From Bacilli bacterium (lineage in GTDB: Bacteria > Bacillota_I > Bacilli_A > RF39 > UBA660): a stretch of 45,428 nucleotides of DNA. Each line of letters begins with the position of its first letter. Position 1 is the stretch's first letter. The DNA lies in assembly GCA_900772095.1 (NCBI GenBank), contig CAAGQJ010000043.1, positions 1-45,428 on the forward strand. Reading direction: 5' to 3'. The notes under the pieces are model-generated. The model was not told the DNA's origin. It saw nothing but the letters and a program-made list of their open reading frames with translations, and ran no database searches. Below, piece by piece: positions 22,506-31,525 of the stretch. Made by a program: the position numbers and the translations under genes.

Positions 22506-24477
22506 CAAAATCATCTCCATAACTTATATAATTAACATTCTTAGGTTCTGTTCCATTTATATAATACATAACTTTCTTCTTAGAACTATTATCATTTACA
22601 ACCTGACCATTCACAGGATTAACAAGAACTGCCGAAACATCCTCTGGAATATCATACCATTTAGTATCCTTTTCCTTTAAATACTCCTCCATCGCACTAG
22701 CCCAAGAAACTTTATTAGAACTTACAACCTTACTAGTTATATTAGAACTATCATCATAACCAGCCCAAGATGTAAGAACAATATCAGGAGTAAAACCAAT
22801 AACCCATGCATCAGTGTCAGTACTTCCACTTTTCAAACCATACTTATGAGTCAGTTTAGAAACAATAGACATACATGTTGGATATGCATAATCAATCAAT
22901 GAACTATCATAAGAACCAGTTAAAAGTTCATCAATAATAAAAGCATAAGAAGAATCAAGTATAACCTCATCATTATCGTAATCATAACTATATAAAACAT
23001 TCCCATTTATATCTGTAACTTTATTAATAAAGTGAGGTGTAACCTTCTTACCTAAATTAGCAAGACTAGCATACGCCGCAGTAAGTTCCAAAGCACTAAC
23101 CTCATAAGTACCAAGTGGCAAACTAGGAACAGCCTCTAAATCAGTAGTAATACCAACTTTTCTTAAAATATTAACAAGTTCCTCTTCTCCAAGAAACAAA
23201 TGAGTTTTAACAGCATAAATATTATCAGAATATGCCATTGCCAAAGCAAGTGTAATCTCTTTATTACCATAAACATTCCCAGAATTCTTTGGAGAATACG
23301 TCTTATCACCAGAAAAATGAAAAGTAGTTTCTTGACTTAAAAAAGTTGTACTTGATGTAAACCCAGATTCAAGCGCCCTATAATAAAGAAAAGGTTTAAT
23401 AGTAGAACCCGGTTGTCTTAATGAAAACAAAGTTCTATTATATTGTGAAGTATTATAATTAACACCTCCAATAAGTCCAATAACCTCTCCTGTTTTAGAA
23501 TTCATCATAACCTTAGAAACTTGAACTTTATCATTAACTAAATTATCCTTAACAGAATTTTCTAATGCAGTCTGGGACTCAATATCAAGAGAAGTATAAA
23601 TCTTAAGACCACCAGTTTCCAAATAACTATCAGGAATAGACTCAATAGAGTACAATTCATTCATAACAGCATCTTGATAATACATTAAAGATGTAAGATT
23701 TAAATTCTCTCTTACCCCGTATAAATTAAGTTCCTCTTTAAGCGCTTGCTCCATATCCTCTTTACTAATATATTTATTATTATACATTCGCTCTAATACA
23801 ATTTTTTGTCGTTCTTTAGCCAAATCAAAATTATTTATTGGAGAATAATTACTTGGTGAATTAGGTATACCTGCAAGTATTGAAGCCTCTGCTAACGTTA
23901 AGTCTTTAATATCCTTATTAAAATAAAACTTAGAAGCATTAGAAATACCATATATTCCATGACCATAATTTATAGTATTTAAATATCCCTCTAGTATCTC
24001 ATCTTTACTATAATGAGTTTCAAGTTCAAAAGTAAGCCACATTTCCTTCCACTTTCTAGTCCAAGTTTTATCAAAATTTAAAAATAAATTTCTTGCATAC
24101 TGCTGAGTTATAGTAGAAGCCCCTTGTACAATTTCCTTTGCCTTAATATTCTCAAAAATTGCCTTAGTAATTCTAAAATAGTCAAATCCCTTATGCTTAT
24201 AAAAATTTTTATCTTCAACCGCAATAGTAGCATTAACTACCAAAGGACTCATATCCTTTAAAGAAGACCATTCCTTATTCTCATTACCACAAAAAACAAG
24301 ATTATTGTTTTTATCATACAAATAAAAAACATTTGCACTTTTAATATCTATTTTTGGAGTTATCATTGAATATAAATAACCAACTAAATTCATAATAACA
24401 AATAAACCTACAAATATTTCTAAAACAATTCCACTAATTTTCAATACTTTTTTCAATGTTTTTTTATATTTTTCCAT
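22498..24477 (-). CDS. Class A penicillin-binding protein
   Basis: A bifunctional peptidoglycan synthase (659 residues) anchored by one N-terminal helix at about 10-35. The GT51 glycosyltransferase domain shows EDKNFYKHKGFDYF with the catalytic Glu, then QGASTITQQYARNLFL and RKWKEMWLTFELE. The transpeptidase domain shows the active-site block RQPGSTIKPF (Ser of STIK), the SxN-type motif YSDN, and KSGSTDTDAW in place of the more usual KTGT. I chose ATG 24477, preceded by ATAGGTGC; a TTG further upstream would place that site inside the gene. The C-terminus is short and lacks extra domains. Exact orthology (PBP1, PbpG or PbpF) is uncertain. Confidence 0.93.
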   Translation of the reverse strand: MEKYKKTLKKVLKISGIVLEIFVGLFVIMNLVGYLYSMITPKIDIKSANVFYLYDKNNNLVFCGNENKEWSSLKDMSPLVVNATIAVEDKNFYKHKGFDYFRITKAIFENIKAKEIVQGASTITQQYARNLFLNFDKTWTRKWKEMWLTFELETHYSKDEILEGYLNTINYGHGIYGISNASKFYFNKDIKDLTLAEASILAGIPNSPSNYSPINNFDLAKERQKIVLERMYNNKYISKEDMEQALKEELNLYGVRENLNLTSLMYYQDAVMNELYSIESIPDSYLETGGLKIYTSLDIESQTALENSVKDNLVNDKVQVSKVMMNSKTGEVIGLIGGVNYNTSQYNRTLFSLRQPGSTIKPFLYYRALESGFTSSTTFLSQETTFHFSGDKTYSPKNSGNVYGNKEITLALAMAYSDNIYAVKTHLFLGEEELVNILRKVGITTDLEAVPSLPLGTYEVSALELTAAYASLANLGKKVTPHFINKVTDINGNVLYSYDYDNDEVILDSSYAFIIDELLTGSYDSSLIDYAYPTCMSIVSKLTHKYGLKSGSTDTDAWVIGFTPDIVLTSWAGYDDSSNITSKVVSSNKVSWASAMEEYLKEKDTKWYDIPEDVSAVLVNPVNGQVVNDNSSKKKVMYYINGTEPKNVNYISYGDDFDE

Positions 24478-24576
24478 AATAGCACCTATTTTCAATAGTT
24501 AGTATGAAAAAAAACATAAAAAATATGTGGTTTTTTAAAAAAGTATGTTATAATCTTGTAGTGAAAGAGGAAATAT

Positions 24577-24906
24577 ATGAAAAAAGTTAAAATTAATTTA
24601 AGTTTAAATGATTATAAAATAACAAACGATGGATATATTAAAGATAATATCTTAATCCTAGAAACAGATAATCAAACTATTACTTATATAATAAATGAAA
24701 ATATTTTAATAAAAGAAAATAGTGATAATATAATAAAATTAGATTTTAATAATAACAAAGTAAATTGTTTCCTAAAAGAATATCAAAAAAGTTTTATAAC
24801 AAATCTAAATATAAAAGAAAAAAATATAAATAATAATAAAATAAATATATTATATGAAATAGAAGATAACTTATTTAATTTAAATATAGAATATGAGGTG
24901 AAATAA
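24577..24906 (+). CDS. DUF1934 family protein (YwiB-like)
   Basis: A 109-residue protein of predicted beta structure located directly upstream of argS, overlapping its start codon by one base. Its size, the alternating beta-strand pattern and its position fit the DUF1934 / YwiB family (a small calycin-like barrel of unknown role), which precedes argS in Bacillus. Sequence conservation is weak and Asn/Lys/Ile-rich, so the family name rests partly on context. A TATAAT at 24549-24554 probably drives ywiB-argS, though no good -35 was seen. Confidence 0.6.
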   Translation: MKKVKINLSLNDYKITNDGYIKDNILILETDNQTITYIINENILIKENSDNIIKLDFNNNKVNCFLKEYQKSFITNLNIKEKNINNNKINILYEIEDNLFNLNIEYEVK

Positions 24907-26606
24907 TGAAAACTAACGAAATATTAGAAAAGGTTATACTAGAAAGTTTAAAAAATACTGATTTAAATGTAACTAAGATAACGATAAACAATTCTTCAAG
25001 ACCAGATTTATGCGACTACCAGTGTAATGATTTATTTAAAATAGCTAAACAAAATAATAAAAACATTGAAGAACTAGGTAATCTACTAGTATCACAAATA
25101 AAAAAAATATCTAATTACGATGATTACTTTAACGAAGTAGAATTTGTAAAACCAGGTTTTTTAAACATCACTATTAGTGATAAATTCATAACCCAAAACA
25201 TCCTAAAAATGTATAATGAAGAAAAATACGGAATAGAATTAGCAAAAGAAACATTTGTTATAGATTTTGGTGGAGCAAATGTTGCAAAACCCCTTCATGT
25301 AGGACATATGAGAACCATTTTAGTAGGAGAGTCCATAAGAAGAATTTTAGAGTACAAAGGAAACAAAACAATAAGTGATGTTCACCTAGGAGATTATGGT
25401 CTCCAAATGGGACAAGTAATATATGGCATCCTAAAAGAAAATAAAAAAGAAGAAGATATAGACATCAAATATCTAGACTATATTTACCCCAAAATGAGTG
25501 CCCTATGTAAAGAAAATGAAGAAGTAAAAGAAGAATGTTCAAAAATAACAAAAGAATTACAAGACGGAAACAAAGAATATAAAAAACTATGGAACAAAAT
25601 AATGGAAGTTTCTATTAAAGATATTAAAAACAATTACGATTTCCTAGGTGCAAACTTTGATTATTGGTATGGTGAAAGTGATGCCTACGAATATTTAGAG
25701 GAAACAGAAAAAATCCTAAAAGAAAAAAACCTTTTGGAAGAATCTAACGGGGCTCTTGTAGTAGAAGTAAAAGAAGAAAGCGATAACAAAGAAGTACCTC
25801 CATTCATCTTCAAAAAAAGCAACGGAGCATACTTATACGAATCCACAGATTTAGCCACAATTTTACAAAGAAAACAAGACTTTAATCCTGACCATATCCT
25901 ATATGTTGTAGACAATAGACAATCCCTTCACTTTGAAAGAGTTTTCAGAACCAGTGAAAAAGCAGACATTATGCCACTTTCAAAATTAGAATTCTTAGGA
26001 TACGGAACAGTTAATGGAGAAGATGGCAAACCTTACAAAACAAGAAATGGAAAAAATCCAAAACTAGAAGAATTAATAAATAACGTTAAAGAAATATTTA
26101 TAAAAGGAAAAGAAACAAACAAAGACATATCAAAAGAAGATATAGACAAAATAGCAAATTCCATCCTAAAATTTGCAGACCTTCAAAACTCTAGAGAAAG
26201 AGATTACATATTTGATATTAACAAATTTTCTAACTTAACTGGTAAAACTGGTCCATATACTTTATATACATATTTAAGACTAAATAAAATAACAAAAAAT
26301 GAAAAAATTAATATAAATAATATAACAAATAAAATTTATAATAAATATGATAGACAATTAAGAATAAAAATGCTAGAATTAGTTAGTGCTTATGAAAAAG
26401 CATATATAAATAGGATGCCAAACTTCATTGCAGAATATTTATATGAAATATGTGTATTAGCCAATTCATTTTATGAACAAAATCATATAAGTAATTTAGA
26501 TGATAAAGAAAAAGCAAATGATTGGTTATGTGTTATGACAATAACTGAAAAAATAATAAAAGATATGCTTTATTTATTAGGTATAGAAATACCAACAAAA
26601 ATGTAG
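24906..26606 (+). CDS. argS: Arginyl-tRNA synthetase
   Basis: ArgRS charges tRNA-Arg. The 566-residue protein has the N-terminal Arg-tRNA recognition domain (about 1-110), the class I HIGH-type motif as HVGHMRT at 131-137 within FGGANVAKPLHVGHM, the QMGQVIYG block, the GTVNGEDGKPYKTRNGK region near the KMSKS-equivalent loop, and a C-terminal DALR anticodon-binding domain. The length is normal for bacterial ArgRS. It overlaps the YwiB-like gene and is followed nine bases later by rpoE, the same order as in Bacillus (ywiB-argS-...-rpoE). Confidence 0.96.
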   Translation: MKTNEILEKVILESLKNTDLNVTKITINNSSRPDLCDYQCNDLFKIAKQNNKNIEELGNLLVSQIKKISNYDDYFNEVEFVKPGFLNITISDKFITQNILKMYNEEKYGIELAKETFVIDFGGANVAKPLHVGHMRTILVGESIRRILEYKGNKTISDVHLGDYGLQMGQVIYGILKENKKEEDIDIKYLDYIYPKMSALCKENEEVKEECSKITKELQDGNKEYKKLWNKIMEVSIKDIKNNYDFLGANFDYWYGESDAYEYLEETEKILKEKNLLEESNGALVVEVKEESDNKEVPPFIFKKSNGAYLYESTDLATILQRKQDFNPDHILYVVDNRQSLHFERVFRTSEKADIMPLSKLEFLGYGTVNGEDGKPYKTRNGKNPKLEELINNVKEIFIKGKETNKDISKEDIDKIANSILKFADLQNSRERDYIFDINKFSNLTGKTGPYTLYTYLRLNKITKNEKININNITNKIYNKYDRQLRIKMLELVSAYEKAYINRMPNFIAEYLYEICVLANSFYEQNHISNLDDKEKANDWLCVMTITEKIIKDMLYLLGIEIPTKM

Positions 26607-26615
26607 GAGGAAATT

Positions 26616-27053
26616 ATGAATATAAAAAAAATGAGCAAAGAGGAACTTGAAACATTATCGTATAACGACATAGCATATTTAATTTTAAAAGAAGAAAAAG
26701 AACAAAGCACATTAGATTTATTTAAACAAGTAGTAGAAACATTAGGTTTACCAGAAAAAACCATAGAAAATAAAATAGGAGATTTTTATACATCTTTAAC
26801 TACAGATAAAAGATTTATCTTACTAGAGAATGGCAATTGGGATTTAAGAACAAATCACAAATCTACAAATATCATAATTGAAGACGATGACGAAGAATAC
26901 GAAGAAGAAACTGAAGATGAAGATTATGATGATGAAATAGAAGAAGATGAATTTGATGACGGTTATAATGATGATTTAGAAGAAGATAGTACTGTAGATG
27001 AATATAAAAATTTAGTCATCGTTGACGAAGAAGACTTAGGCTTAGAAGAATAA
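26616..27053 (+). CDS. rpoE: RNA polymerase delta subunit
   Basis: The delta subunit is specific to Firmicutes; it increases RNA polymerase recycling and promoter selectivity. The 145-residue protein has an N-terminal HARE-HTH domain (about residues 5-80, SYNDIAYLILKEEKE, LPEKTIENKIGDFYTSL, DKRFILLENGNWDLR). A highly acidic, disordered C-terminal tail of Asp and Glu follows and is diagnostic. A GGAGGAAATT site precedes it. The stem of a terminator overlaps its last codons. Its presence places the organism in the Bacilli. Confidence 0.93.
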   Translation: MNIKKMSKEELETLSYNDIAYLILKEEKEQSTLDLFKQVVETLGLPEKTIENKIGDFYTSLTTDKRFILLENGNWDLRTNHKSTNIIIEDDDEEYEEETEDEDYDDEIEEDEFDDGYNDDLEEDSTVDEYKNLVIVDEEDLGLEE

Positions 27054-27061
27054 GCCTTTTT
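27038..27061 (+). terminator. Probable terminator overlapping the end of rpoE
   Basis: AGGCTTA (27038-27044) pairs with TAAGCCT (27051-27057), followed by a five-T tail. The 5' arm is coding sequence of rpoE. The short tail suggests partial read-through into prfA. Confidence 0.6.
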
Positions 27062-27075
27062 ATCGAGGTGAAAAA

Positions 27076-28137
27076 ATGATAGAGCGTTTAGAAAAAATAT
27101 TATCAAAATACGAAGAAATAACAAGTGAATTATCCAAAAACGAAGTGATAATAAACATTGATTTATTAACAAAATTATCAAAAGAACAAAGCAAATTAAC
27201 AGAAATTGTTAATAAATACAAAAGATATAAAGAAGTATTACAAAATATTACTGAAGATGAAGAACTTCTAAAAGACCCAGAACTTAAATCAGTAGCAAAA
27301 GAAGAAATAGATTTACTAAATGAAGAAAAAGAAAATCTAACTAAAGAACTAGAAATTTTATTACTGCCAAAAGATGAAAATGATGGTAAAGATGTAATAA
27401 TGGAAATTCGTGGTGCAGCAGGTGGGGATGAAGCAAACATTTTCGCTGGAGACCTTTTTAGAATGTATCAAAAATACGCTGAAAAAGAAGGATGGCATTT
27501 AGAAATAATAAATGCAGAAGAAGGCACAAATGGAGGCTATTCTCAAATAGAATTTATGATAAAAGGAAAAGACGTATATTCTAAATTAAAATATGAAAGT
27601 GGCGCACACCGAGTACAAAGAATACCACAAACTGAATCCCAAGGAAGAATTCATACTTCAACTGCAACTGTTTTAGTATTTCCAAAAATAGAAAATATCG
27701 AAATTGAAATAAATATGCAAGACGTAAAAATAGATGTCTATCATTCAGGAGGAGCAGGAGGACAATCAGTTAATACAACAGACTCAGCAGTACGTATGAC
27801 TCATATACCAACAGGTATAGTAGTAACATGTCAAAATGAAAGAAGCCAACTTCAAAACAAAGAAAAAGCCTTAGAAATCTTAAAAGCAAAAATCTATGAA
27901 GAAGAACTAAGAAAACAAGAAGAAAAACTAGGAAATGAAAGAAAAACAAAAATAGGAACCGGTGACCGTTCAGAAAAAATAAGAACATATAATTACCCAC
28001 AAAACAGAGTAACAGACCACAGAATAGGTTTCACAGTTAATAAACTAGACAGAGTTATCGAAGGAGAACTAGATGACATAATCAGTGCATTAATTAATGA
28101 AGATCAAAAAAGGAAACTAGAATCAAGTGAAAATTAA
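27076..28137 (+). CDS. prfA: Peptide chain release factor 1
   Basis: RF1 terminates translation at UAA and UAG. The 353-residue protein has the PCRF domain, the HRVQRIPQTESQGRIHTS segment and the peptidyl-hydrolysis GGQ motif in YHSGGAGGQSVNTTDSA, then TYNYPQNRVTDHR. It is followed by prmC, which methylates the GGQ glutamine; the two overlap by 11 bases. RF2 is not in this window, and TGA is used as a stop by several genes here. Confidence 0.95.
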   Translation: MIERLEKILSKYEEITSELSKNEVIINIDLLTKLSKEQSKLTEIVNKYKRYKEVLQNITEDEELLKDPELKSVAKEEIDLLNEEKENLTKELEILLLPKDENDGKDVIMEIRGAAGGDEANIFAGDLFRMYQKYAEKEGWHLEIINAEEGTNGGYSQIEFMIKGKDVYSKLKYESGAHRVQRIPQTESQGRIHTSTATVLVFPKIENIEIEINMQDVKIDVYHSGGAGGQSVNTTDSAVRMTHIPTGIVVTCQNERSQLQNKEKALEILKAKIYEEELRKQEEKLGNERKTKIGTGDRSEKIRTYNYPQNRVTDHRIGFTVNKLDRVIEGELDDIISALINEDQKRKLESSEN

Positions 28138-28933
28138 AGACCTAACAAAAGATAATACTTCAAAACAAGTATTATCTATAATTTTAAATAAAAGTATTCC
28201 CGAAATAACCCTAAATAAAGAAGAAAAAATAAAACTAAAAGATTACTTAAAATATCAAAAAATCAAAAAAGGTTTAAAAAAAGGCAAACCATTACAATAT
28301 TTAACAAAAAAATCAAACTTTTATGGATATGAATTTTATGTTAATAAAAATGTATTAATTCCAAGACCAGAAACAGAAAACTTAGTAGATATAACAAACA
28401 AATACATAAAAAAATACTTTAATAACAATATCTCAGTTTTAGATATAGGAACAGGTTCAGGTAATATTCCTATAGTATTAAAAAAACTAAACAATAATTT
28501 ATCTATAACAGGATTAGATATATCAAAAAAAGCCCTAAAAATAGCCAAAAAAAATGCTAAAAATAATAACGTAGATATAAAACTTATAAAAAGCAACTTA
28601 CTGGAAAACATAAATGAAAAATATGATGTTTTAATAAGCAATCCCCCATACATAGATAAAGAAAATGATTATGTAGAAGAAATAGTATTTAAAAATGAAC
28701 CACACCTAGCACTATTTGCAAAAGATAAAGGTTTAGAAAACTATATAAAAATTTTAAAAGATTCAAAGAAAATTCTAAATAACAAAAACATGATTGCCTT
28801 TGAAATAGGAGACAAGCAAAAAGAAGAAATAATAAAACTTATAAAAACCTATTATCCCAATTCTTTAATTAAAACATATAAAGATAATAACAACTTTGAT
28901 AGAATTATAATAATTTTAAATAATATTGAATAA
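28127..28933 (+). CDS. prmC: Release factor glutamine methyltransferase PrmC
   Basis: PrmC methylates the glutamine of the GGQ motif of release factors using S-adenosylmethionine. The 268-residue protein has a helical N-terminal domain with the KSNFYGYEFYVNKNVLIPRPETE signature, motif I DIGTGSGNIPI and the catalytic NPPY in ISNPPYIDKEND. It starts at GTG 28127 after AAGGAAA, overlapping prfA by 11 bases, consistent with translational coupling of enzyme and substrate. The prfA-prmC-spoIIR order matches Bacillus. Confidence 0.95.
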   Translation: MKIKDLTKDNTSKQVLSIILNKSIPEITLNKEEKIKLKDYLKYQKIKKGLKKGKPLQYLTKKSNFYGYEFYVNKNVLIPRPETENLVDITNKYIKKYFNNNISVLDIGTGSGNIPIVLKKLNNNLSITGLDISKKALKIAKKNAKNNNVDIKLIKSNLLENINEKYDVLISNPPYIDKENDYVEEIVFKNEPHLALFAKDKGLENYIKILKDSKKILNNKNMIAFEIGDKQKEEIIKLIKTYYPNSLIKTYKDNNNFDRIIIILNNIE

Positions 28934-28944
28934 AAAATTAAAAT

Positions 28945-28975
28945 ATCACCCAATACATATATGAAGGTGATTTTT
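28945..28975 (+). promoter_or_regulatory. Hairpin sequestering the spoIIR ribosome binding site
   Basis: ATCACC (28945-28950) can pair with GGTGAT (28966-28971), which is the Shine-Dalgarno sequence of spoIIR, with TTTTT following. It may act as a weak terminator of prmC, as a translational block on read-through transcripts, or both. Confidence 0.45.
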
Positions 28976-28977
28976 AA

Positions 28978-29502
28978 ATGAAAAAAACAATAATTATAAT
29001 AACCATAATAGTTTTAATATTATTAGGCATGAATTTCAAAGAAGATTACTATATAATACCAAATGATTCCATAAGATTAAGAATACTTGCAAATAGCAAT
29101 AGTGTTTACGACCAATATATAAAAAATGAAGTAAAAAAAAGTTTAGAAGAAGAACTAAAAGAAACAATGGAAGAAAGCACTTCACTAGACAAAGCAAGAA
29201 ACACTATCAGTGACAATCTATCTAAATATGAAGAAAAAGTAAGAAAAACTCTAGAAGAAAACAACTACAATAAAGAATTTACTATAAACTATGGTAATAA
29301 TTACTTTCCAGAAAAAGAGTATAAAGGAGTAAAATATGAAGCAGGAGAATATGAATCATTACTAATAACAATAGGAGAAGGAAAAGGAAATAACTGGTGG
29401 TGTGTCTTATATCCACCAATATGCACTTTAGAAGTAGAAAATAACGAAGAAGTAGAATATAAATTTTTCATAAAAGAATTATTTGATAAATACTTAAAAT
29501 AA
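28978..29502 (+). CDS. spoIIR: Stage II sporulation protein R
   Basis: SpoIIR is the forespore-made signal that activates the SpoIIGA protease and hence SigE in the mother cell. The 174-residue protein has an N-terminal signal/anchor (about residues 4-20), the hallmark PNDSIRLRILANSNSVYDQ, a helical middle, and the conserved end YEAGEYESLLITIGEGKGNNWWCVLYPPIC. The GxGxNWWCVLxPPxC block makes the assignment secure. It follows prmC as in Bacillus. Its Shine-Dalgarno can be masked by a hairpin, suggesting that only a forespore transcript is translated well. Confidence 0.94.
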   Translation: MKKTIIIITIIVLILLGMNFKEDYYIIPNDSIRLRILANSNSVYDQYIKNEVKKSLEEELKETMEESTSLDKARNTISDNLSKYEEKVRKTLEENNYNKEFTINYGNNYFPEKEYKGVKYEAGEYESLLITIGEGKGNNWWCVLYPPICTLEVENNEEVEYKFFIKELFDKYLK

Positions 29503-29518
29503 CCAACTAATAATTAAT

Positions 29519-29549
29519 ATAGTCTCATAAATTAAGAGACTATTTTTTA
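29519..29549 (+). terminator. Intrinsic terminator after spoIIR
   Basis: ATAGTCTC (29519-29526) pairs with GAGACTAT (29536-29543), followed by a T-run to 29548. The 29550-29650 stretch is A-rich and holds no gene. Confidence 0.85.
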
Positions 29550-29650
29550 TTTAAACATATTATTAAAAGAGAAATAAATAATTCACAAAATAAAAGAATA
29601 AAATTTTATATGAAAATAACCAATTTTAAATAAAATAAAAACATTAAAAT

Positions 29651-29679
29651 TTGACAATATAAAACAAATATGTTATAAT
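29651..29679 (+). promoter_or_regulatory. Perfect consensus SigA promoter
   Basis: TTGACA (29651-29656) and TATAAT (29674-29679) separated by 17 bases, the exact consensus in all three elements. It drives the two-gene unit of large exported proteins and predicts strong constitutive transcription. An AAAGGGGAG ribosome binding site follows. Confidence 0.88.
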
Positions 29680-29714
29680 ATAGCCATCCAAAAAAAGAAA
29701 GGGGAGTCTTGGAT

Positions 29715-31520
29715 ATGGATAATAAAAAAGATAGAATTAGTTTAATTCACGAAAAAGGAGAATTAATAGCAATTAAGTTCAGGGGTAAAACTTATATAGT
29801 TGAAAACCCAAATTCAAATGAAATAATTAAAACAATAACAAAAGAACATCCAGATTTTATTGATATTTGGAACAAATCAAGAGAAGAAAAAAGTTTCAAA
29901 ATAGTAAAAGGCAAAAAAACTATTATTAAAGCCACTAAAACACTAAAAGAAAAAAATAAAAAAGGCTTAAAAGCAAAACTTTATGCTGCTTTAGGAACAG
30001 TAATTGTAGCAAGTGGTATTGTCGCAGGAGCAACTGCATGCAAAAAAACTGAAAAAGAACAAGCAAAAGAAGACACAATAATTGAAGAATTAGAAGAAAC
30101 AACAGATGAAAGAGAAATTTTAGACATTCTAAATCAATTAGAAAAAGGGTTACAAAGAGATTCTTGGAGCAAAATAAATGAATTCCAAAATTATTTTAAT
30201 AATGTTGCAAGTGAGAATTATGCAATAGAAGAAGACGAAAATGCAAGATTGTATTTAACTGCAGAACAATGCATAGCACTATTTACAAGATTTAATGCTG
30301 ATAGAATTTCACCAGAAGATATGGCTTATATCTTTGGACCTAATAGTAGTTATTTCACATTTGCTAACTTAGATAGCAAATTCACTGAAGCATGTAGAAT
30401 TTTAAATTACTATTATTTAACAGCAACAGAAAAATCAGGACTAGACATACTATTTGTAGATGAATCTGATAAAGAAACATTTAAAAACTTTGAAGATTTA
30501 CTAATAAAATACAATAAAAACAGAACAGAAGAAAACAAAAATGAAATAGTTGAAGCTTTAAATAACATTTTCTTAAACCCATCACTTGATGACCCAAAAA
30601 CAACAAATATGGGACCAGCATCTGCTATAGGAACAACTATGGTACCAATCTTGCATGCTAGTAAAGTAGTAAATGAAGAATTAAAAGATGACTTAGTAGA
30701 AATAAACGAAACAACAACTTGTGACAAATTAAAAAAATTTGTAGAACAAGCAACATCAATTAAATCTGAAGAAAAAAATAAAAATGAAGATTTATTAGAA
30801 AACTTACCAGCAATACTTGATGAATTAAACATTAGATATACAAGTCGTAATATCGATTTCGAAACCAGATACAAAGATATACTTGTTAAATTATATGGAT
30901 ATGATTATGTATATAACAATGGTCTTCTAGATAGTGAAATTATTTCAGAAGTAAATAGCAACGACCATTCATCAATATCAAAGTCAGAAGCAATAAATGA
31001 GTATGGCGAAGAAGCAGTAAAAAATGCCGAAAATAATGCTCAAAATGAATTTAACAATACATATAAAGAAGAACAAGAAAAACAAAAAGCATATGGTGAA
31101 GGACTTACTAGAATTAGTAACAGCACACTATATGACTCAGTTTATGATTTTGTTAGCAAATACGGATATAAACCTAGTGTAAGTAATTATTCTAATATCA
31201 TAAATAGTATTAAGAACTCTTATACTGGTTCATACAAATCATCATTTAATAACGGTGTAGACACTGGTGCACAAAACATAATTAATAATGGTTATAACGA
31301 TGCTATAAAAGAATACAATCACAGAAATAATGGTCATGAAGAAACAACAACAGAAGAAGATTACGTAGAAGAAACACCAGCACCAACACCTATTCCAGAA
31401 CCAACAGAAGCTCCAGAACCAACACCAGAGCCATCATACATATATGAAGAAACAACAACAGAAGAAGAATATATTCCAGAAGAAGAACTAGAAGAAACAC
31501 TAGTTAGAGTAAGGGGGTAA
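29715..31520 (+). CDS. Large membrane-anchored protein of unknown function
   Basis: A 601-residue protein that I do not recognise. About 85 cytosolic N-terminal residues, Lys-rich and beginning with a small beta domain (ISLIHEKGELIAIKFRGKTY), precede a single hydrophobic segment at about 88-108 that ends in AGATAC. A mainly helical acidic region follows (about 120-430), then an Asn/Ser/Tyr-rich part with YGYKPSVSNYSNI, and a Pro/Thr/Glu tail with APTPIPEPTEAPEPTPEPS flanked by EETTTEE repeats. The tail looks wall-spanning. ATG 29715 is preferred over a TTG two codons upstream because of spacing from GGGGAG. It is followed five bases later by a second exported protein, so the two probably act together. 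Confidence 0.7.
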   Translation: MDNKKDRISLIHEKGELIAIKFRGKTYIVENPNSNEIIKTITKEHPDFIDIWNKSREEKSFKIVKGKKTIIKATKTLKEKNKKGLKAKLYAALGTVIVASGIVAGATACKKTEKEQAKEDTIIEELEETTDEREILDILNQLEKGLQRDSWSKINEFQNYFNNVASENYAIEEDENARLYLTAEQCIALFTRFNADRISPEDMAYIFGPNSSYFTFANLDSKFTEACRILNYYYLTATEKSGLDILFVDESDKETFKNFEDLLIKYNKNRTEENKNEIVEALNNIFLNPSLDDPKTTNMGPASAIGTTMVPILHASKVVNEELKDDLVEINETTTCDKLKKFVEQATSIKSEEKNKNEDLLENLPAILDELNIRYTSRNIDFETRYKDILVKLYGYDYVYNNGLLDSEIISEVNSNDHSSISKSEAINEYGEEAVKNAENNAQNEFNNTYKEEQEKQKAYGEGLTRISNSTLYDSVYDFVSKYGYKPSVSNYSNIINSIKNSYTGSYKSSFNNGVDTGAQNIINNGYNDAIKEYNHRNNGHEETTTEEDYVEETPAPTPIPEPTEAPEPTPEPSYIYEETTTEEEYIPEEELEETLVRVRG

Positions 31521-31525
31521 AAAAT

